A stretch of DNA of 40,359 bases from Planctomycetota bacterium (GTDB lineage: Bacteria > Planctomycetota > Phycisphaerae > Sedimentisphaerales > Anaerobacaceae), in NCBI GenBank assembly GCA_019456195.1, contig VRUK01000028.1, forward strand, positions 14,717 through 55,075, read 5' to 3'. The position numbers and the translations under genes are program-made. The notes under the pieces were generated by a model, which was not told the DNA's origin, made no database searches, and saw nothing but the letters and a program-made list of their open reading frames with translations. Shown here piece by piece: positions 1 to 8,987 of the stretch (its first letter is position 1; each line of letters opens with the position of its first letter).

Positions 1-11
1 TCTTCCGATCT
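1..11. other. Residual Illumina adapter at contig edge
   Basis: The first eleven bases, TCTTCCGATCT, are identical to the 3' end of the standard Illumina sequencing adapter. They are most likely untrimmed adapter carried into the assembly. The biological sequence probably begins at base 12, so the first three to four residues read in the truncated gene here should not be trusted. Confidence 0.8.
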
Positions 12-168
12 TCCCAAAGCAATACTATCCCGGGGTGTCGCCGGTATGCGTAAGAACACTCTCATAATTAATCTGCCGGGAAGCCCCAAAGCCGTACGAG
101 AATGTTTGGAAATAATTTTGGATGTCATACCCCACGCTGTGAAAATGATGGGTGGCGGCGGACATTGA
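1..168 (+). CDS. MoaB/MogA-type molybdopterin biosynthesis protein, C-terminal fragment
   Basis: Frame 1 is open from the contig edge to TGA at 166-168 and gives about 52 genuine residues after the adapter bases. It contains LSRGVAGMR and INLPGSPKAVRECL, the C-terminal signature of the MoaB/MogA fold. That family includes molybdopterin adenylyltransferases, which adenylylate molybdopterin in the cytoplasm before metal insertion. The fragment ends HAVKMMGGGGH. The N-terminal half, including the substrate-binding loop, lies outside the window, so MoaB and MogA cannot be separated. It sits 113 bases upstream of a molybdenum hydroxylase operon on the same strand, which fits a cofactor-supply role. 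The family call is firm; the exact subfamily is not. Confidence 0.8.
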   Translation, partial: SSDLPKAILSRGVAGMRKNTLIINLPGSPKAVRECLEIILDVIPHAVKMMGGGGH

Positions 169-281
169 ATAAAAAGCAGAGTTCCCACAATAGGGGGATT
201 TACCATAAATATTATATCGAAAGACCGGCTTTGTATCGGCTGAACTTAATTTGGAAAAACCAGGTTTAGTGGAGGATAGTT

Positions 282-764
282 ATGGATGCCAAAATTACTC
301 TGATCGTTAACGGCAAAGAGAGGACAGTCGTTACCGACCCTGCACGATCTCTTCTTGATGTTCTGCGAGAGGAGTTCCATCTGACCGGTACCAAATACGG
401 CTGTGGTGAAGGGCAGTGTGGTGCTTGTACGGTGTTAGTGGATGGCAAAAAAGCTCTCTCCTGCATTACGCCGGTTGCCAGAGCTGATAAGAAAAAGATT
501 ACAACAATCGAAGGATTTGCTGAGGGTGATTCACTTCATCCCATTCAACAGGCATTCCTTGACGAAGGAGCAATTCAGTGTGGATACTGCAGCCCCGGTA
601 TGATATTGGCTGCTGCTGCGCTTCTTAAAAATAATCCTAAACCGACGGACACACAAATCAAGGAAGGAATGAATGGCAACATATGCCGGTGTAACGGATA
701 TACGAAAATAATAAATGCCATTCGCCAGGCTGCATCGCAAATGAAGGAGGTGAAAATACCATGA
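282..764 (+). CDS. (2Fe-2S)-binding small subunit of a molybdenum hydroxylase (IorA/CoxS type)
   Basis: This 160-residue protein is the iron-sulfur electron-transfer subunit of a xanthine-oxidase-family enzyme. An N-terminal plant-type ferredoxin domain carries CGEGQCGAC (C41, C46, C49) plus C61. A C-terminal four-helix domain has CGYC (C100, C103) and CRC (C135, C137), so both [2Fe-2S] clusters have complete ligand sets. The length is typical of the family. GGAGG stands just before the ATG. The stop overlaps the next gene's start by four bases (ATGA), so the two are translationally coupled. There is no signal peptide; in IorAB-like enzymes the small subunit is exported together with the Tat-targeted large subunit. 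There is no separate FAD subunit gene, as in isoquinoline 1-oxidoreductase-type enzymes that pass electrons to cytochromes. Confidence 0.93.
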   Translation: MDAKITLIVNGKERTVVTDPARSLLDVLREEFHLTGTKYGCGEGQCGACTVLVDGKKALSCITPVARADKKKITTIEGFAEGDSLHPIQQAFLDEGAIQCGYCSPGMILAAAALLKNNPKPTDTQIKEGMNGNICRCNGYTKIINAIRQAASQMKEVKIP

Positions 765-2917
765 TAAAAGATACCTCTACGAAAGAAATGCTTGAACCTC
801 ATTGTATTGACTCTGTCGATACCCCAGACTCCGGGATTAAATTGAGCCGCCGAACATTCGTGCAAATGCTTGGCTCAGGGCTTCTTATCACGGTAACTCA
901 GGGTGTTTCTCTTGGTCAGCGAGGCCGAAGCAGCAGCCGATTGTCAGTTGCGGCACGGCTCCAGCTAAATCCGGATGGCACAATAACCGTCATGACCGGC
1001 AAAGTCGAGGAAGGCCAGGGCTCACGGGCGGAACTTGCACAGGCCGCCGCGGAAGAGTTGCGGATTTCCGTTGATCGAATCCGTATGATAATGTCTGACA
1101 CGGCTCTGGTACCTGACGATGGGATGACCGCCGGCAGCCGGACGACACCTACTAATGTCCCCGCCGTGCGCCGAGGTGCTGCGACTGCCCGTGAGCTTTT
1201 GACAAAGCTTGCGGCTGAAAAATGGAAGGTGGACGCTGATGCCCTGGATGTGCGCAATGGCATTGTCACGCACAAGACAACGAGAAAGACAATCACATAT
1301 GCTGACCTGGCCAAATCAAAGGATGTCGCTGAGGCTTTCAAACAAAATATCCCCTCTGATGTAGTGGTTACGCCTATCAGTCAGTGGAAATCGCTTGGCA
1401 CTTCGGTTCCCAGGCCAAATGGCCGGGATATAGTTACCGGAGAGCATCGTTACCCTTCAGATGTTGTTCGCCCTAATATGCTTTATGGGAAAATCCTGCG
1501 TCCGATCTCATACGGAGCTACGCTTGAATCAATAGACCTTTCCAAAGCTAAAGCTATGAAAGATGTAGTTGTTGTTCGGGATGGACAGTTCGTTGGATGT
1601 GCTGCGCCCTCGACGTTTCTTGCGGCCAAGGCTCTGAAGGCTATTGCAAAAACCGCTTCATGGAAAACTGTTTCCCAGCCGTCGAGCAAAAATCTGTATT
1701 CACACCTTAAGAAAAATGCCCGTACAGGTGGAAGGTCACGTCCCAGAACAAGCGGTTCTGTTGAAAAAGGTTTCGCCGAGGCAAGCAAGGTACTGAGTGA
1801 AACCTACGAAGTTGCTTATGTCCAGCATACCCCGATGGAGCCAAGGGCGGCAATAGCCCAGTGGGATGATGGAAAGCTGACTGTCTGGACGGGGGTAGAT
1901 GGCCCCCAGCGAGTACAGGGAAGCCTGGCTCGCACTTTCCAAATTCCCACCGATCAGGTCCGCGTGATTGTACCTGATATGGGTGGTGGATTCGGGGGCA
2001 AACATACCGGTGAGGCGGCCGAAGAAGCTGCTCGATTGGCCAAAGTTATAAAACGTCCGGTGGCTGTTCACTGGACACGGGCTGAGGAATTCACCTGGGC
2101 TTATGTCCGACCAGCAGCGGTAATCGAATGCAAAGGGGGGCTGGATGCGAATGGTTCTCTTATTGCCTGGGACTTTACCAACATTAACCCCGGTGGTTCA
2201 GGTATTGATTCACCATACAATATTGCCAACAAAAAAATTCTTTCGATGGGCTCCGACTCTCCTTTGCGCCAGGGTTCGTACAGATGCCTGGGTGCAACTG
2301 CCAATAATTTTGCCAGAGAGTCCTTTATGGACGAGCTTGCCACCGCAGCCGGGGCAGACCCGCTTGCCTTTAGACTTGCCCATCTTGAGAATCAGCGCAT
2401 ACGAACCGTACTGGAAGCCGCTGCAAAACACTTTAATTGGCCGGCTCGTAGAAAAAAGGTAACTTCTGAGTTAGGTGTAGGGCTGGCCTGTGGAACGGAA
2501 AAAAATTCTGTCGTGGCGGCCTGTGTGGAAGTGGTTATTGACCGCAGGCGGAGTGAGATAAAAGTAAATCATGTCTGTGAGGCATTTGAGTGCGGGCCAA
2601 TTATAAATCCCGCAAATCTGCTTTCACAGGTACAGGGCTGCATCATGATGGGCCTGGGTCCTGCCCTGCGTGAGGAAATGCAGTTTGAAGACGGCAAAAT
2701 ATTGAACGCCGGCTTTTTTGGATATAAAGTGCCTCGTTTCACAGATGTTCCCAAAATCGAAGTGCATTTAATTAATAAAACTGACATACCATCGGCGGGT
2801 GGTGGAGAAACACCTATTATTGCCATTGCCCCTGCTGTCGCCAATGCAGTATTTGCTGCTACCGGTATCCGTGTTCGTTCCATGCCAATGCAGAACGCCT
2901 TCTCCAAACAGCTATGA
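761..2917 (+). CDS. Molybdopterin-binding large subunit of Tat-exported aldehyde/xanthine-type hydroxylase (IorB-like)
   Basis: A 718-residue molybdenum hydroxylase catalytic subunit. Residues about 28-50 form a twin-arginine signal (SRRTFVQMLGSG), so the enzyme should fold with cofactor in the cytoplasm and be exported. The MoCoBD domains follow. GGGFGGKHTGEAAEEAA is the molybdopterin-contacting loop. Near the C-terminus GGGETPIIAIAPA supplies the catalytic glutamate (E683) that activates water for hydroxylation. The substrate, probably an aldehyde or N-heterocycle, cannot be read from sequence. An AAGGAGGTG ribosome binding site precedes the ATG, which overlaps the small-subunit stop. Slightly shorter than classical IorB (about 780 residues, from memory), with no obvious missing motif. 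XdhC and MocA-like partners follow directly. Confidence 0.92.
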   Translation: MIKDTSTKEMLEPHCIDSVDTPDSGIKLSRRTFVQMLGSGLLITVTQGVSLGQRGRSSSRLSVAARLQLNPDGTITVMTGKVEEGQGSRAELAQAAAEELRISVDRIRMIMSDTALVPDDGMTAGSRTTPTNVPAVRRGAATARELLTKLAAEKWKVDADALDVRNGIVTHKTTRKTITYADLAKSKDVAEAFKQNIPSDVVVTPISQWKSLGTSVPRPNGRDIVTGEHRYPSDVVRPNMLYGKILRPISYGATLESIDLSKAKAMKDVVVVRDGQFVGCAAPSTFLAAKALKAIAKTASWKTVSQPSSKNLYSHLKKNARTGGRSRPRTSGSVEKGFAEASKVLSETYEVAYVQHTPMEPRAAIAQWDDGKLTVWTGVDGPQRVQGSLARTFQIPTDQVRVIVPDMGGGFGGKHTGEAAEEAARLAKVIKRPVAVHWTRAEEFTWAYVRPAAVIECKGGLDANGSLIAWDFTNINPGGSGIDSPYNIANKKILSMGSDSPLRQGSYRCLGATANNFARESFMDELATAAGADPLAFRLAHLENQRIRTVLEAAAKHFNWPARRKKVTSELGVGLACGTEKNSVVAACVEVVIDRRRSEIKVNHVCEAFECGPIINPANLLSQVQGCIMMGLGPALREEMQFEDGKILNAGFFGYKVPRFTDVPKIEVHLINKTDIPSAGGGETPIIAIAPAVANAVFAATGIRVRSMPMQNAFSKQL

Positions 2918-2947
2918 TGGATTGAATGTTGACCTGAGGATAATAAG

Positions 2948-4042
2948 ATGGATGAAAATCGCTACTCTATAGACGTTAACCAGAAAATCGTAGAATTCAT
3001 CGATAGCGGCCAGTCTTTCGCCGTGGCCGTTGTCCTGAATGTCGACGAGGGTTCTACACCCCAGAAAGCGGGCGTAAGGGCTATTATCGACAGGACTGGC
3101 AAGATTTGGGGAACCATCGGCGGCGGCTTTGTAGAGGGCCAAGCCCAGCAATACGCGGTTGATGCCTGTAAATCAGAACAGCCTATCCTGTTCGACTTTT
3201 ATTTGGATAACGTCTATTCCAGGGATGCCGGGGGCATTTGCGGCGGGACCATGCGCATCCTCATCGACCCGACGGCTGCTAAAGACAGAGCAACTTACGT
3301 CCAGGTGGCCGAGGCTACCCGGCTGCGACAACGAGGTGTCATACTCACCACCACACGCACTACTGCGCACACGGAAGTTACATCTCAGTGGTTCCCACAA
3401 GAGGATATATCTTTGGATGCAGCCTTTCCTGGCACAGACAACATTCGCTCCTGCCTGGCATGCGAGAGACCGCAGTTGTTTACAGAAAGCTCCGAAAGTC
3501 CAAAGGTCTTTACGGAAGTTTTGGTAGAGCCGGTGATTCCCAAACCTCTTTTAGTAATAGCAGGGGGGGGACACATAGGCCAGGCACTCGCGCTTGCAGG
3601 CAGCCTTGTTGGATTTGATATTATCGTCATAGATGACCGGCCGGAATTCACTGACCCGGCCCTTTTTCCGGAAGGGACGACAACCTGTGAAGGTGATATT
3701 CCAAAACTTATTACTACTCAGCCCATCGCAGGTGATACTTATATAGTGCTTGTCACACGCGGGCACAAACTTGATGCTGAGAGCCTCGAAGCGTGCATCC
3801 ATACTCCTGCCGCTTATATAGGCATGATTGGCAGCCGGCGAAAAGTAGATCTGATTCGTAAGAATTTTATTGAATCAGGTCTTGCCACTGAAGAAGAATT
3901 TGACCGGGTTCATGCGCCAATAGGGCTGGATATAGGTGCGGTTACCGTACCGGAAATTGCTGCGAGCATAACTGCTGAGTTGATAGCTGTCCGCCGCAAA
4001 AGAAATCCTGACTTGTCAACGGACCAAAAGGAACCGCAATGA
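2948..4042 (+). CDS. XdhC/CoxI-family molybdenum cofactor sulfuration and insertion chaperone
   Basis: A 364-residue cytoplasmic protein with the two XdhC/CoxI segments. The N-terminal part has the glycine-rich TIGGGFVEG and a GGICGGTMRILIDP stretch. The C-terminal Rossmann-like part begins about residue 195 with LLVIAGGGHIGQALA and continues with IIVIDDRPEF and YIGMIGSRRK. Family members bind molybdenum cofactor, protect it during exchange of the oxo for a sulfido ligand, and deliver it to the hydroxylase. The gene starts 30 bases after the large subunit with a GAGGATAATAAG ribosome binding site. It overlaps the next gene by four bases, so all four genes behave as one operon. Confidence 0.92.
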   Translation: MDENRYSIDVNQKIVEFIDSGQSFAVAVVLNVDEGSTPQKAGVRAIIDRTGKIWGTIGGGFVEGQAQQYAVDACKSEQPILFDFYLDNVYSRDAGGICGGTMRILIDPTAAKDRATYVQVAEATRLRQRGVILTTTRTTAHTEVTSQWFPQEDISLDAAFPGTDNIRSCLACERPQLFTESSESPKVFTEVLVEPVIPKPLLVIAGGGHIGQALALAGSLVGFDIIVIDDRPEFTDPALFPEGTTTCEGDIPKLITTQPIAGDTYIVLVTRGHKLDAESLEACIHTPAAYIGMIGSRRKVDLIRKNFIESGLATEEEFDRVHAPIGLDIGAVTVPEIAASITAELIAVRRKRNPDLSTDQKEPQ

Positions 4043-4656
4043 TTTGTGCGATAGTTCTTGCCGCGGGCCGCTCACGCCGAATGGGCGTCCAGAAACTGCT
4101 TTTGCCCTTCGGCAGTAAAACAGTCATTGCCCACATAGTCGATCAGCTTACTGCAAGCTCTGTTGATGAGGTTTACGTGGTTGTGGGCTGTCATGGCAAA
4201 CGGGTAAGCCGGGAATTGTCCAGCCGGCCGGTTTCTATTGCGAACAATTCTCATTACAAATCCGGCATGTTGTCTTCCGTACGTTGTGGACTGCACGCCA
4301 TGGCCCGGCAATGCAGAGCGGTTTTAGTAGTACTGGGCGACCAGCCTTCTGTTACTACAAAACTAATCGACCAAATGCTGCAAACTTTCGCTTCTACTGA
4401 AAAGCAAATCCTCATGCCGCTCTATCAAGGCAAACGAGGCCATCCCATGATTTTTTCAGCAGTCTATCGCGATGAAATATTAACGCACTACGATAATGTT
4501 GGTTTGCGGGGGCTTCTATATGCCCACAAAGATGATATCTTTGAGTTATCTGTGACAGCTTCAGGGGTTCTGTCTGATATGGATTATCCCCAAGACTATC
4601 AACGGGAACTTGCCTTGCTCAAAGAAAAAAACGAAGGTTTTTTAGCATCGGATTAA
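4039..4656 (+). CDS. MocA-like molybdenum cofactor nucleotidyltransferase
   Basis: A 205-residue NTP-transferase-fold protein. The N-terminal nucleotide loop is VLAAGRSRRMGVQKLLLP, where the arginine and lysine contact the triphosphate. VVLGDQPSV follows (about residue 98), with the metal-binding aspartate. RGHPMIFS and the C-terminal DMDYPQDY motif are also typical of the MocA/MobA group. The likely reaction is transfer of CMP (or GMP) from the NTP onto molybdopterin cofactor; MocA-type CTP use is the usual pairing with XdhC and xanthine-oxidase-family enzymes. Its ATG lies inside the XdhC stop region (ATGA overlap). No terminator is visible after the stop. Confidence 0.9.
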   Translation: MICAIVLAAGRSRRMGVQKLLLPFGSKTVIAHIVDQLTASSVDEVYVVVGCHGKRVSRELSSRPVSIANNSHYKSGMLSSVRCGLHAMARQCRAVLVVLGDQPSVTTKLIDQMLQTFASTEKQILMPLYQGKRGHPMIFSAVYRDEILTHYDNVGLRGLLYAHKDDIFELSVTASGVLSDMDYPQDYQRELALLKEKNEGFLASD

Positions 4657-4827
4657 GTATCCGGCGCAAAAAAATCTATTAATGATATAACCATCTGTAA
4701 GATATAAACTTATATTCAACTTATCTTGAAAACCTCGGGCCATGTCTCCATATTGTCACTATTTTACACGAAATCTACCCTTCTTTTTCACTTGATTTAG
4801 ACACCTAAAATCACGATAGATTGAGTT

Positions 4828-5253
4828 ATGAATAAGGTATGGATATATAAAAGAAAAGGGTAAAGGGCTGGTGGATCGGCTGGTATGAAGGTGGCAAAGG
4901 CCTTATCAAGTAAAGCCCTGGCCGAACATTTCCGACAGATAAAATACACTCAACTAAACTCCGACGTTTTTACTGGTACTGTTACCGTTGATTGGCCCCA
5001 GATGCGAGACGAGTATGTGCACAGCAAAAAAGTCGCTGGTTCTGTCGAAGCTTCAATTTATGAAGTAGCCCTCACTCTGCGTCACTTTGAGCGACTAGTG
5101 GGAAAATGCAACTCTAAACAGATTAAGCAAAACACTATCGAGCAATATCCAATCGCACCAATCCGTCCGCTAATCACCGATGAGACACAATTCGTTTGGT
5201 TATTGAAACTCCAAATAACTCGTCAGCGGTTCAGTCCAATAGAGCATTTGTGA
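4828..5253 (+). pseudogene. Decayed tyrosine-recombinase-type integrase, N-terminal remnant with compensating frameshifts
   Basis: Reading from the ATG at 4828 gives MNKVWIYKRK and then a stop. Shifting frame at about 4856-4863 gives KGWWIGWYEGGKGLIK, then a stop. Returning to the first frame at about 4908 gives KALAEHFRQIKYTQLNSDVF and onward. The stitched protein resembles the basic N-terminal arm plus SAM-like core-binding domain (SVEASIYEVALTLRHFERL) of tyrosine recombinases common in planctomycetes. No catalytic domain with the R...HxxR...Y residues follows; the frame closes at 5251-5253. The intact open part is 4885-5253 (122 codons). This is a relic of a mobile element, broken by at least two indels and truncated. 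Family recognition is from memory of domain pattern, so it is moderate. Confidence 0.6.
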
Positions 5254-5532
5254 CGGCTACGTGTCACAAAAACTCGTAATCGATTAAATATAAGATGTTT
5301 TGTTCAGAAAACATAGATTTTGTGCGAACCTCATAAATGACCGCAGAATTTATAGGATACATTCCAAACGGCATAATCGGACCGGGTTGAAGCAGTTCTC
5401 ATTAGTGAAAAAATATCCCGTAAAAGAGTTGCATTTCTATGAATCGAGGTGTTTTGGCTAAAAGTTTTTTCTTGGAGTTGAAGGCTACAATTATTAGAAT
5501 GAGTGGCGAAATTGACTTGAAGAGATTAAATC

Positions 5533-7818
5533 ATGCTGAATTCTGAAAGTAACAAAACGCCAATTGAAGAGATGAAAATAGCACGCCGGCACAGGAAGAT
5601 GTCCGAGCATAAAAAGAGTGATGGAGCATATGCAGGCAAGAAGGCATACGGACAGACAATCCTGCTCTTCACCAAAATGCTGGTGACAATCTTCCTTTGC
5701 GAGGCGGCTGTCATGGCTTTGCTGCATTTACTGCCTCTGAAAAACAGGTGGAGCATTATTGTAGATCCGGTATTACTGACTGTGCTGAGCACCCCTATAC
5801 TGTATTTGTTGTTAGTCAGGCCTATTTGGCATTCACTTAAGCAACGTATCCGTGCGATGGAGGCGTTCAGGGAGGAAAAGAACAAAGCCCGGAGGTATCT
5901 GGACATAACAGGTGTTATCCTTGTTGCTCTTGACAGCAAGGCTTGCGTAACGCTGATAAACAGAAAGGGCAGCGAGGTTCTGGGCTGCAATGAAGGTGAA
6001 ATACTCGGCAGAAACTGGTTCGATAATTTCGTACCGGCTGTCGAGAGAAAGAGGGTGCAGGCTGTTTACGACCAATTGATGGCCGGAAAAACAGCACCTG
6101 TCGAGTATGTTGAAAATCTGAACTTAACGAAAGACGGACAGCAGAGAATCATAGCCTGGCACAATGTAGTTCTGAGGGACGATAATGGCAACGCCGTAGG
6201 GACACTTAGCTCCGGAGAAGACATAACTGATCGCAAGAAGATGCAAGAGACACTGCTGCAAAGTGAACATCGGTATCGATCTTTTGTACAGAACTTCCAT
6301 GGGATTGTGTATCAAGGCCACTTAGACTTTGTACCTATTTTTTTTCACGGGTTGGTCGAAGAAATCACTGGTTACAAAGAGAGCGAATTCATTGAGGGCA
6401 AACCCAGATGGGACCAGGTCATCCATCCGGATGATAGGGAGTATATTTTCAGTAGTGCGGAAGAAATACGTACGGAGCCGGGCTACTCGGATGAGCGCGA
6501 CTACCGCATTATACGCAAGGACAGGCAAGTACGCTGGATCCACGAGTTTATTCAGAACGTCTGCGATAGTTCGGGAAAGCCGAACTTAGTCCAGGGCGCA
6601 ATCTACGACATCACCGAGCGCAAGAGGATGGAGGAAGACCTGAGGAAACACCGCGAGCATTTGGAAGAGCTGGTCCAAGCCCGAACAATAGAACTGACAA
6701 AAGCCAACAAGCAATTGCTGGATGAGATCGCCAGACGCAAGGACTTAGAGAAAGACTTGATAGCAACGAATGAGCATCTGCTCCAGGAGATTGCTGACCA
6801 CAAACAGACAGACCAATCGTTGCGACAGACTCAGGAACGCTTCAGAGATTTCTTTGAGAATGCCCCTATAGGCTTTCATATCTTCGGTCCTGACCGGAAG
6901 ATCATGGACATCAATGATGCAGAGTTGGAAATGATCGGTTACACAAAGGATGAAATTGTCGGCAAAAAAACGTGGGCAGACCTCATATTGCCCGAGCAAA
7001 GAACTGAGTTCGAAGGACATTGGCGTGATATAATTACAGAAGGACAAGTCCAAAATTTCAACTATACGCTTGTTCACAAAGACGGACACCAAATCGATGT
7101 TCTGCTGAACGCATCTGCAAGATTTGACGAGGAGGGACACCTTATCAATACTCGCGGCAGTGCCCTGAACATCACCGAGCGCAAACGGCTGGAAAGAGAA
7201 TTGTTGAACATCGTCGAGCGAGAACGGCAGCGAATAGGACAGGAATTGCATGACAGCATCGGCCAGCAACTTACAGGGGTTGCATTTATGATGGAGGTGC
7301 TCGGAGAAAAATTGGCAGACAAATCATCTACTGAAGAAGTTTTATATGCTGAAAAAATAAATACACGCGTCAATCAGACTGTGGAACTGGCACATAATCT
7401 CGCCAAAGGACTTCACCCAATCGATTTAGAAAGAAAAGGCCTGGCATTCGCATTACAGGAGCTAACGGACAATACGAAACAGATATTCAACGTCTCATGT
7501 ACTTTCAAGTGTGACAAAGCTGTCTCGATTAGCCATCTTTCAGTTGCGATCAACCTGTATCGTATTGCTCAAGAGGCTATTACCAATGCTGTTAAACATG
7601 GCAAAGCCAAGAACATAAGAATTGAAATTACTTCTCAAAATGACAGTTTAATATTGACTGTGGAAAATGACGGCATTGATTTTCCCGAAGGAGAAACTCA
7701 CACTGAAGGTATGGGATTAAAGATTATGCGATATCGAGCCGAGTTAATGAATAGCTCAATTGATATTCGCAGAGGTTGCAATGAGGGGACAATTATTACC
7801 TGTGTGCTACCAAACTAA
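5533..7818 (+). CDS. Membrane-anchored PAS-domain sensor histidine kinase (HisKA_3/NarX-UhpB type)
   Basis: A 761-residue kinase. Two hydrophobic segments near residues 50-97 form a hairpin membrane anchor with almost no periplasmic loop. Three PAS domains follow (about 117-235, 244-365 and 433-553), with a charged coiled coil between the second and third (about 365-430). The dimerisation/phosphoacceptor segment is ERERQRIGQELHDS with the phosphorylated histidine at H573, the HisKA_3 form that pairs with LuxR-type regulators. The ATPase domain shows NAVKHGKA (N box) and EGMGLKIMRYRAE (G box). Sensing is therefore probably cytoplasmic through PAS ligands such as redox cofactors, gases or small molecules; the ligand is unknown. 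The partner regulator begins 13-28 bases downstream. Confidence 0.93.
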   Translation: MLNSESNKTPIEEMKIARRHRKMSEHKKSDGAYAGKKAYGQTILLFTKMLVTIFLCEAAVMALLHLLPLKNRWSIIVDPVLLTVLSTPILYLLLVRPIWHSLKQRIRAMEAFREEKNKARRYLDITGVILVALDSKACVTLINRKGSEVLGCNEGEILGRNWFDNFVPAVERKRVQAVYDQLMAGKTAPVEYVENLNLTKDGQQRIIAWHNVVLRDDNGNAVGTLSSGEDITDRKKMQETLLQSEHRYRSFVQNFHGIVYQGHLDFVPIFFHGLVEEITGYKESEFIEGKPRWDQVIHPDDREYIFSSAEEIRTEPGYSDERDYRIIRKDRQVRWIHEFIQNVCDSSGKPNLVQGAIYDITERKRMEEDLRKHREHLEELVQARTIELTKANKQLLDEIARRKDLEKDLIATNEHLLQEIADHKQTDQSLRQTQERFRDFFENAPIGFHIFGPDRKIMDINDAELEMIGYTKDEIVGKKTWADLILPEQRTEFEGHWRDIITEGQVQNFNYTLVHKDGHQIDVLLNASARFDEEGHLINTRGSALNITERKRLERELLNIVERERQRIGQELHDSIGQQLTGVAFMMEVLGEKLADKSSTEEVLYAEKINTRVNQTVELAHNLAKGLHPIDLERKGLAFALQELTDNTKQIFNVSCTFKCDKAVSISHLSVAINLYRIAQEAITNAVKHGKAKNIRIEITSQNDSLILTVENDGIDFPEGETHTEGMGLKIMRYRAELMNSSIDIRRGCNEGTIITCVLPN

Positions 7819-7846
7819 AAATGTATAATATATGGAAAGAAGATTT

Positions 7847-8554
7847 ATGGTTTGCGCAGAACAGCAAAATAACAATTACAAAAACAGAAAGAAAGTCCTG
7901 ATCGTTGATGATCATCCGATGGTCCGGGAAGGGCTTGCAGATCTAATAAATAAGGAAAAGGATATTTTCGTATGTGGTTCGGCCGGTGATATACCTCAGA
8001 CGATCAAAGCCATTAAGAATCTACAACCAGATGTGGTAACGGTTGACATATCCCTTGGAGATGTAAGCGGCCTGGAGCTGATAAAACACATCAAGACTAA
8101 CTTCCCTGGCTTACCCATTCTTGCGCTGTCTATGCACCAGGAATCTTTTTATGCCGAACGCGCCATCAGAGCGGGGGCAAAGGGCTATATAACAAAGCAG
8201 GAAGCCACTAAGAAAGTTATAATGGCAATTCGCGAGGTTTTGAACGGCAAATTATATCTCAGCGAAAACATGAAAGAAAAATTGATATTCAGCTTGGTCG
8301 GTGGCAATGAGTCTGGTGCTTTTACCTCGCCGGCAGATTGTCTCACTGATCGCGAAATGGAGGTATTCATCCTGCTCGGCCAGGGTAGGGAGACACGTCA
8401 GATTGCTGAACAACTGTGCCTGAGCGTAAAGACTATTGAGACTTACCGGTCTCGCATCAAAGAAAAATTGCATCTGAAAAGCGGCTCCGAACTGCTCCGG
8501 TGTGCTTTTCAGTGGGCAAATGGGCATGACAAATCATGGTTCCCTGTGATTTAG
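7847..8554 (+). CDS. NarL/FixJ-family (LuxR-type) response regulator
   Basis: A two-domain regulator of 235 residues from the ATG at 7847. An in-frame ATG at 7832 would add five residues, but GGAAAGAAG sits directly before 7847. The receiver domain has the acidic pair in VLIVDDHPMVREG, the phospho-acceptor D67 in VTVDISLGD, and the conserved lysine in KGYITK. The C-terminal LuxR helix-turn-helix is LTDREMEVFILLGQGRETRQ followed by IAEQLCLSVKTIETYRSRIK. Phosphorylation by the preceding kinase should promote dimerisation and DNA binding. Its targets are unknown. The nearest downstream genes are a decayed region and a secreted beta-helix protein, so the regulon may lie elsewhere. Confidence 0.94.
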   Translation: MVCAEQQNNNYKNRKKVLIVDDHPMVREGLADLINKEKDIFVCGSAGDIPQTIKAIKNLQPDVVTVDISLGDVSGLELIKHIKTNFPGLPILALSMHQESFYAERAIRAGAKGYITKQEATKKVIMAIREVLNGKLYLSENMKEKLIFSLVGGNESGAFTSPADCLTDREMEVFILLGQGRETRQIAEQLCLSVKTIETYRSRIKEKLHLKSGSELLRCAFQWANGHDKSWFPVI

Positions 8555-8641
8555 TTTTTTAGTTTCTATTCTTGTCAAACACATACATATATACATGGTT
8601 TTCCAAAGGACTTCGTTCTTTCACTTGAACTGCAAGGGCAT

Positions 8642-8800
8642 TCAACTTGTACTTACCTCGATAAAATAATCTTCCGGTAGTGTCTTAGAAATTTCATCCG
8701 TCATCGCATGGACGCTAAATTTGTGGGCAGGAATGTACAGCATCTCCTTTGAAAGCGGATTTTACAGCTTTTGAATCGTCCGGTATATATCCACATCCAT
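8642..8800 (-). pseudogene. Possible short gene relic with one internal stop
   Basis: On the minus strand an ATG at 8800 opens a frame of 53 codons ending at 8642. It is interrupted by a single TAA after 12 residues. The part after the stop reads EMLYIPAHKFSVHAMTDE and EDYFIEVSTS, which has protein-like composition. I do not recognise the family. One stop in 53 codons could arise by chance, so this is only a candidate relic. Confidence 0.2.
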
Positions 8801-8987
8801 CCTATAAAATTGAGAACACTTTCAATACCACGCTAAAGCATTTCGGAGCTGACTACTATTCGGTCTGAACCCGCCGCCGGGGTATCCCGAATTTGATGAT
8901 TTCAGTATTCGTTGTGGGGGTGGGCTCCTATGTGTGTAATGGGAATCCTGATGGCAAAATCAGGTTTCTCCTGATTTATATAAGGAG

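Noticed and set aside
2569..2907. 112-codon minus-strand frame within the molybdenum hydroxylase large subunit
   Set aside because: Lies wholly antisense to a gene with complete conserved motifs; typical shadow frame.
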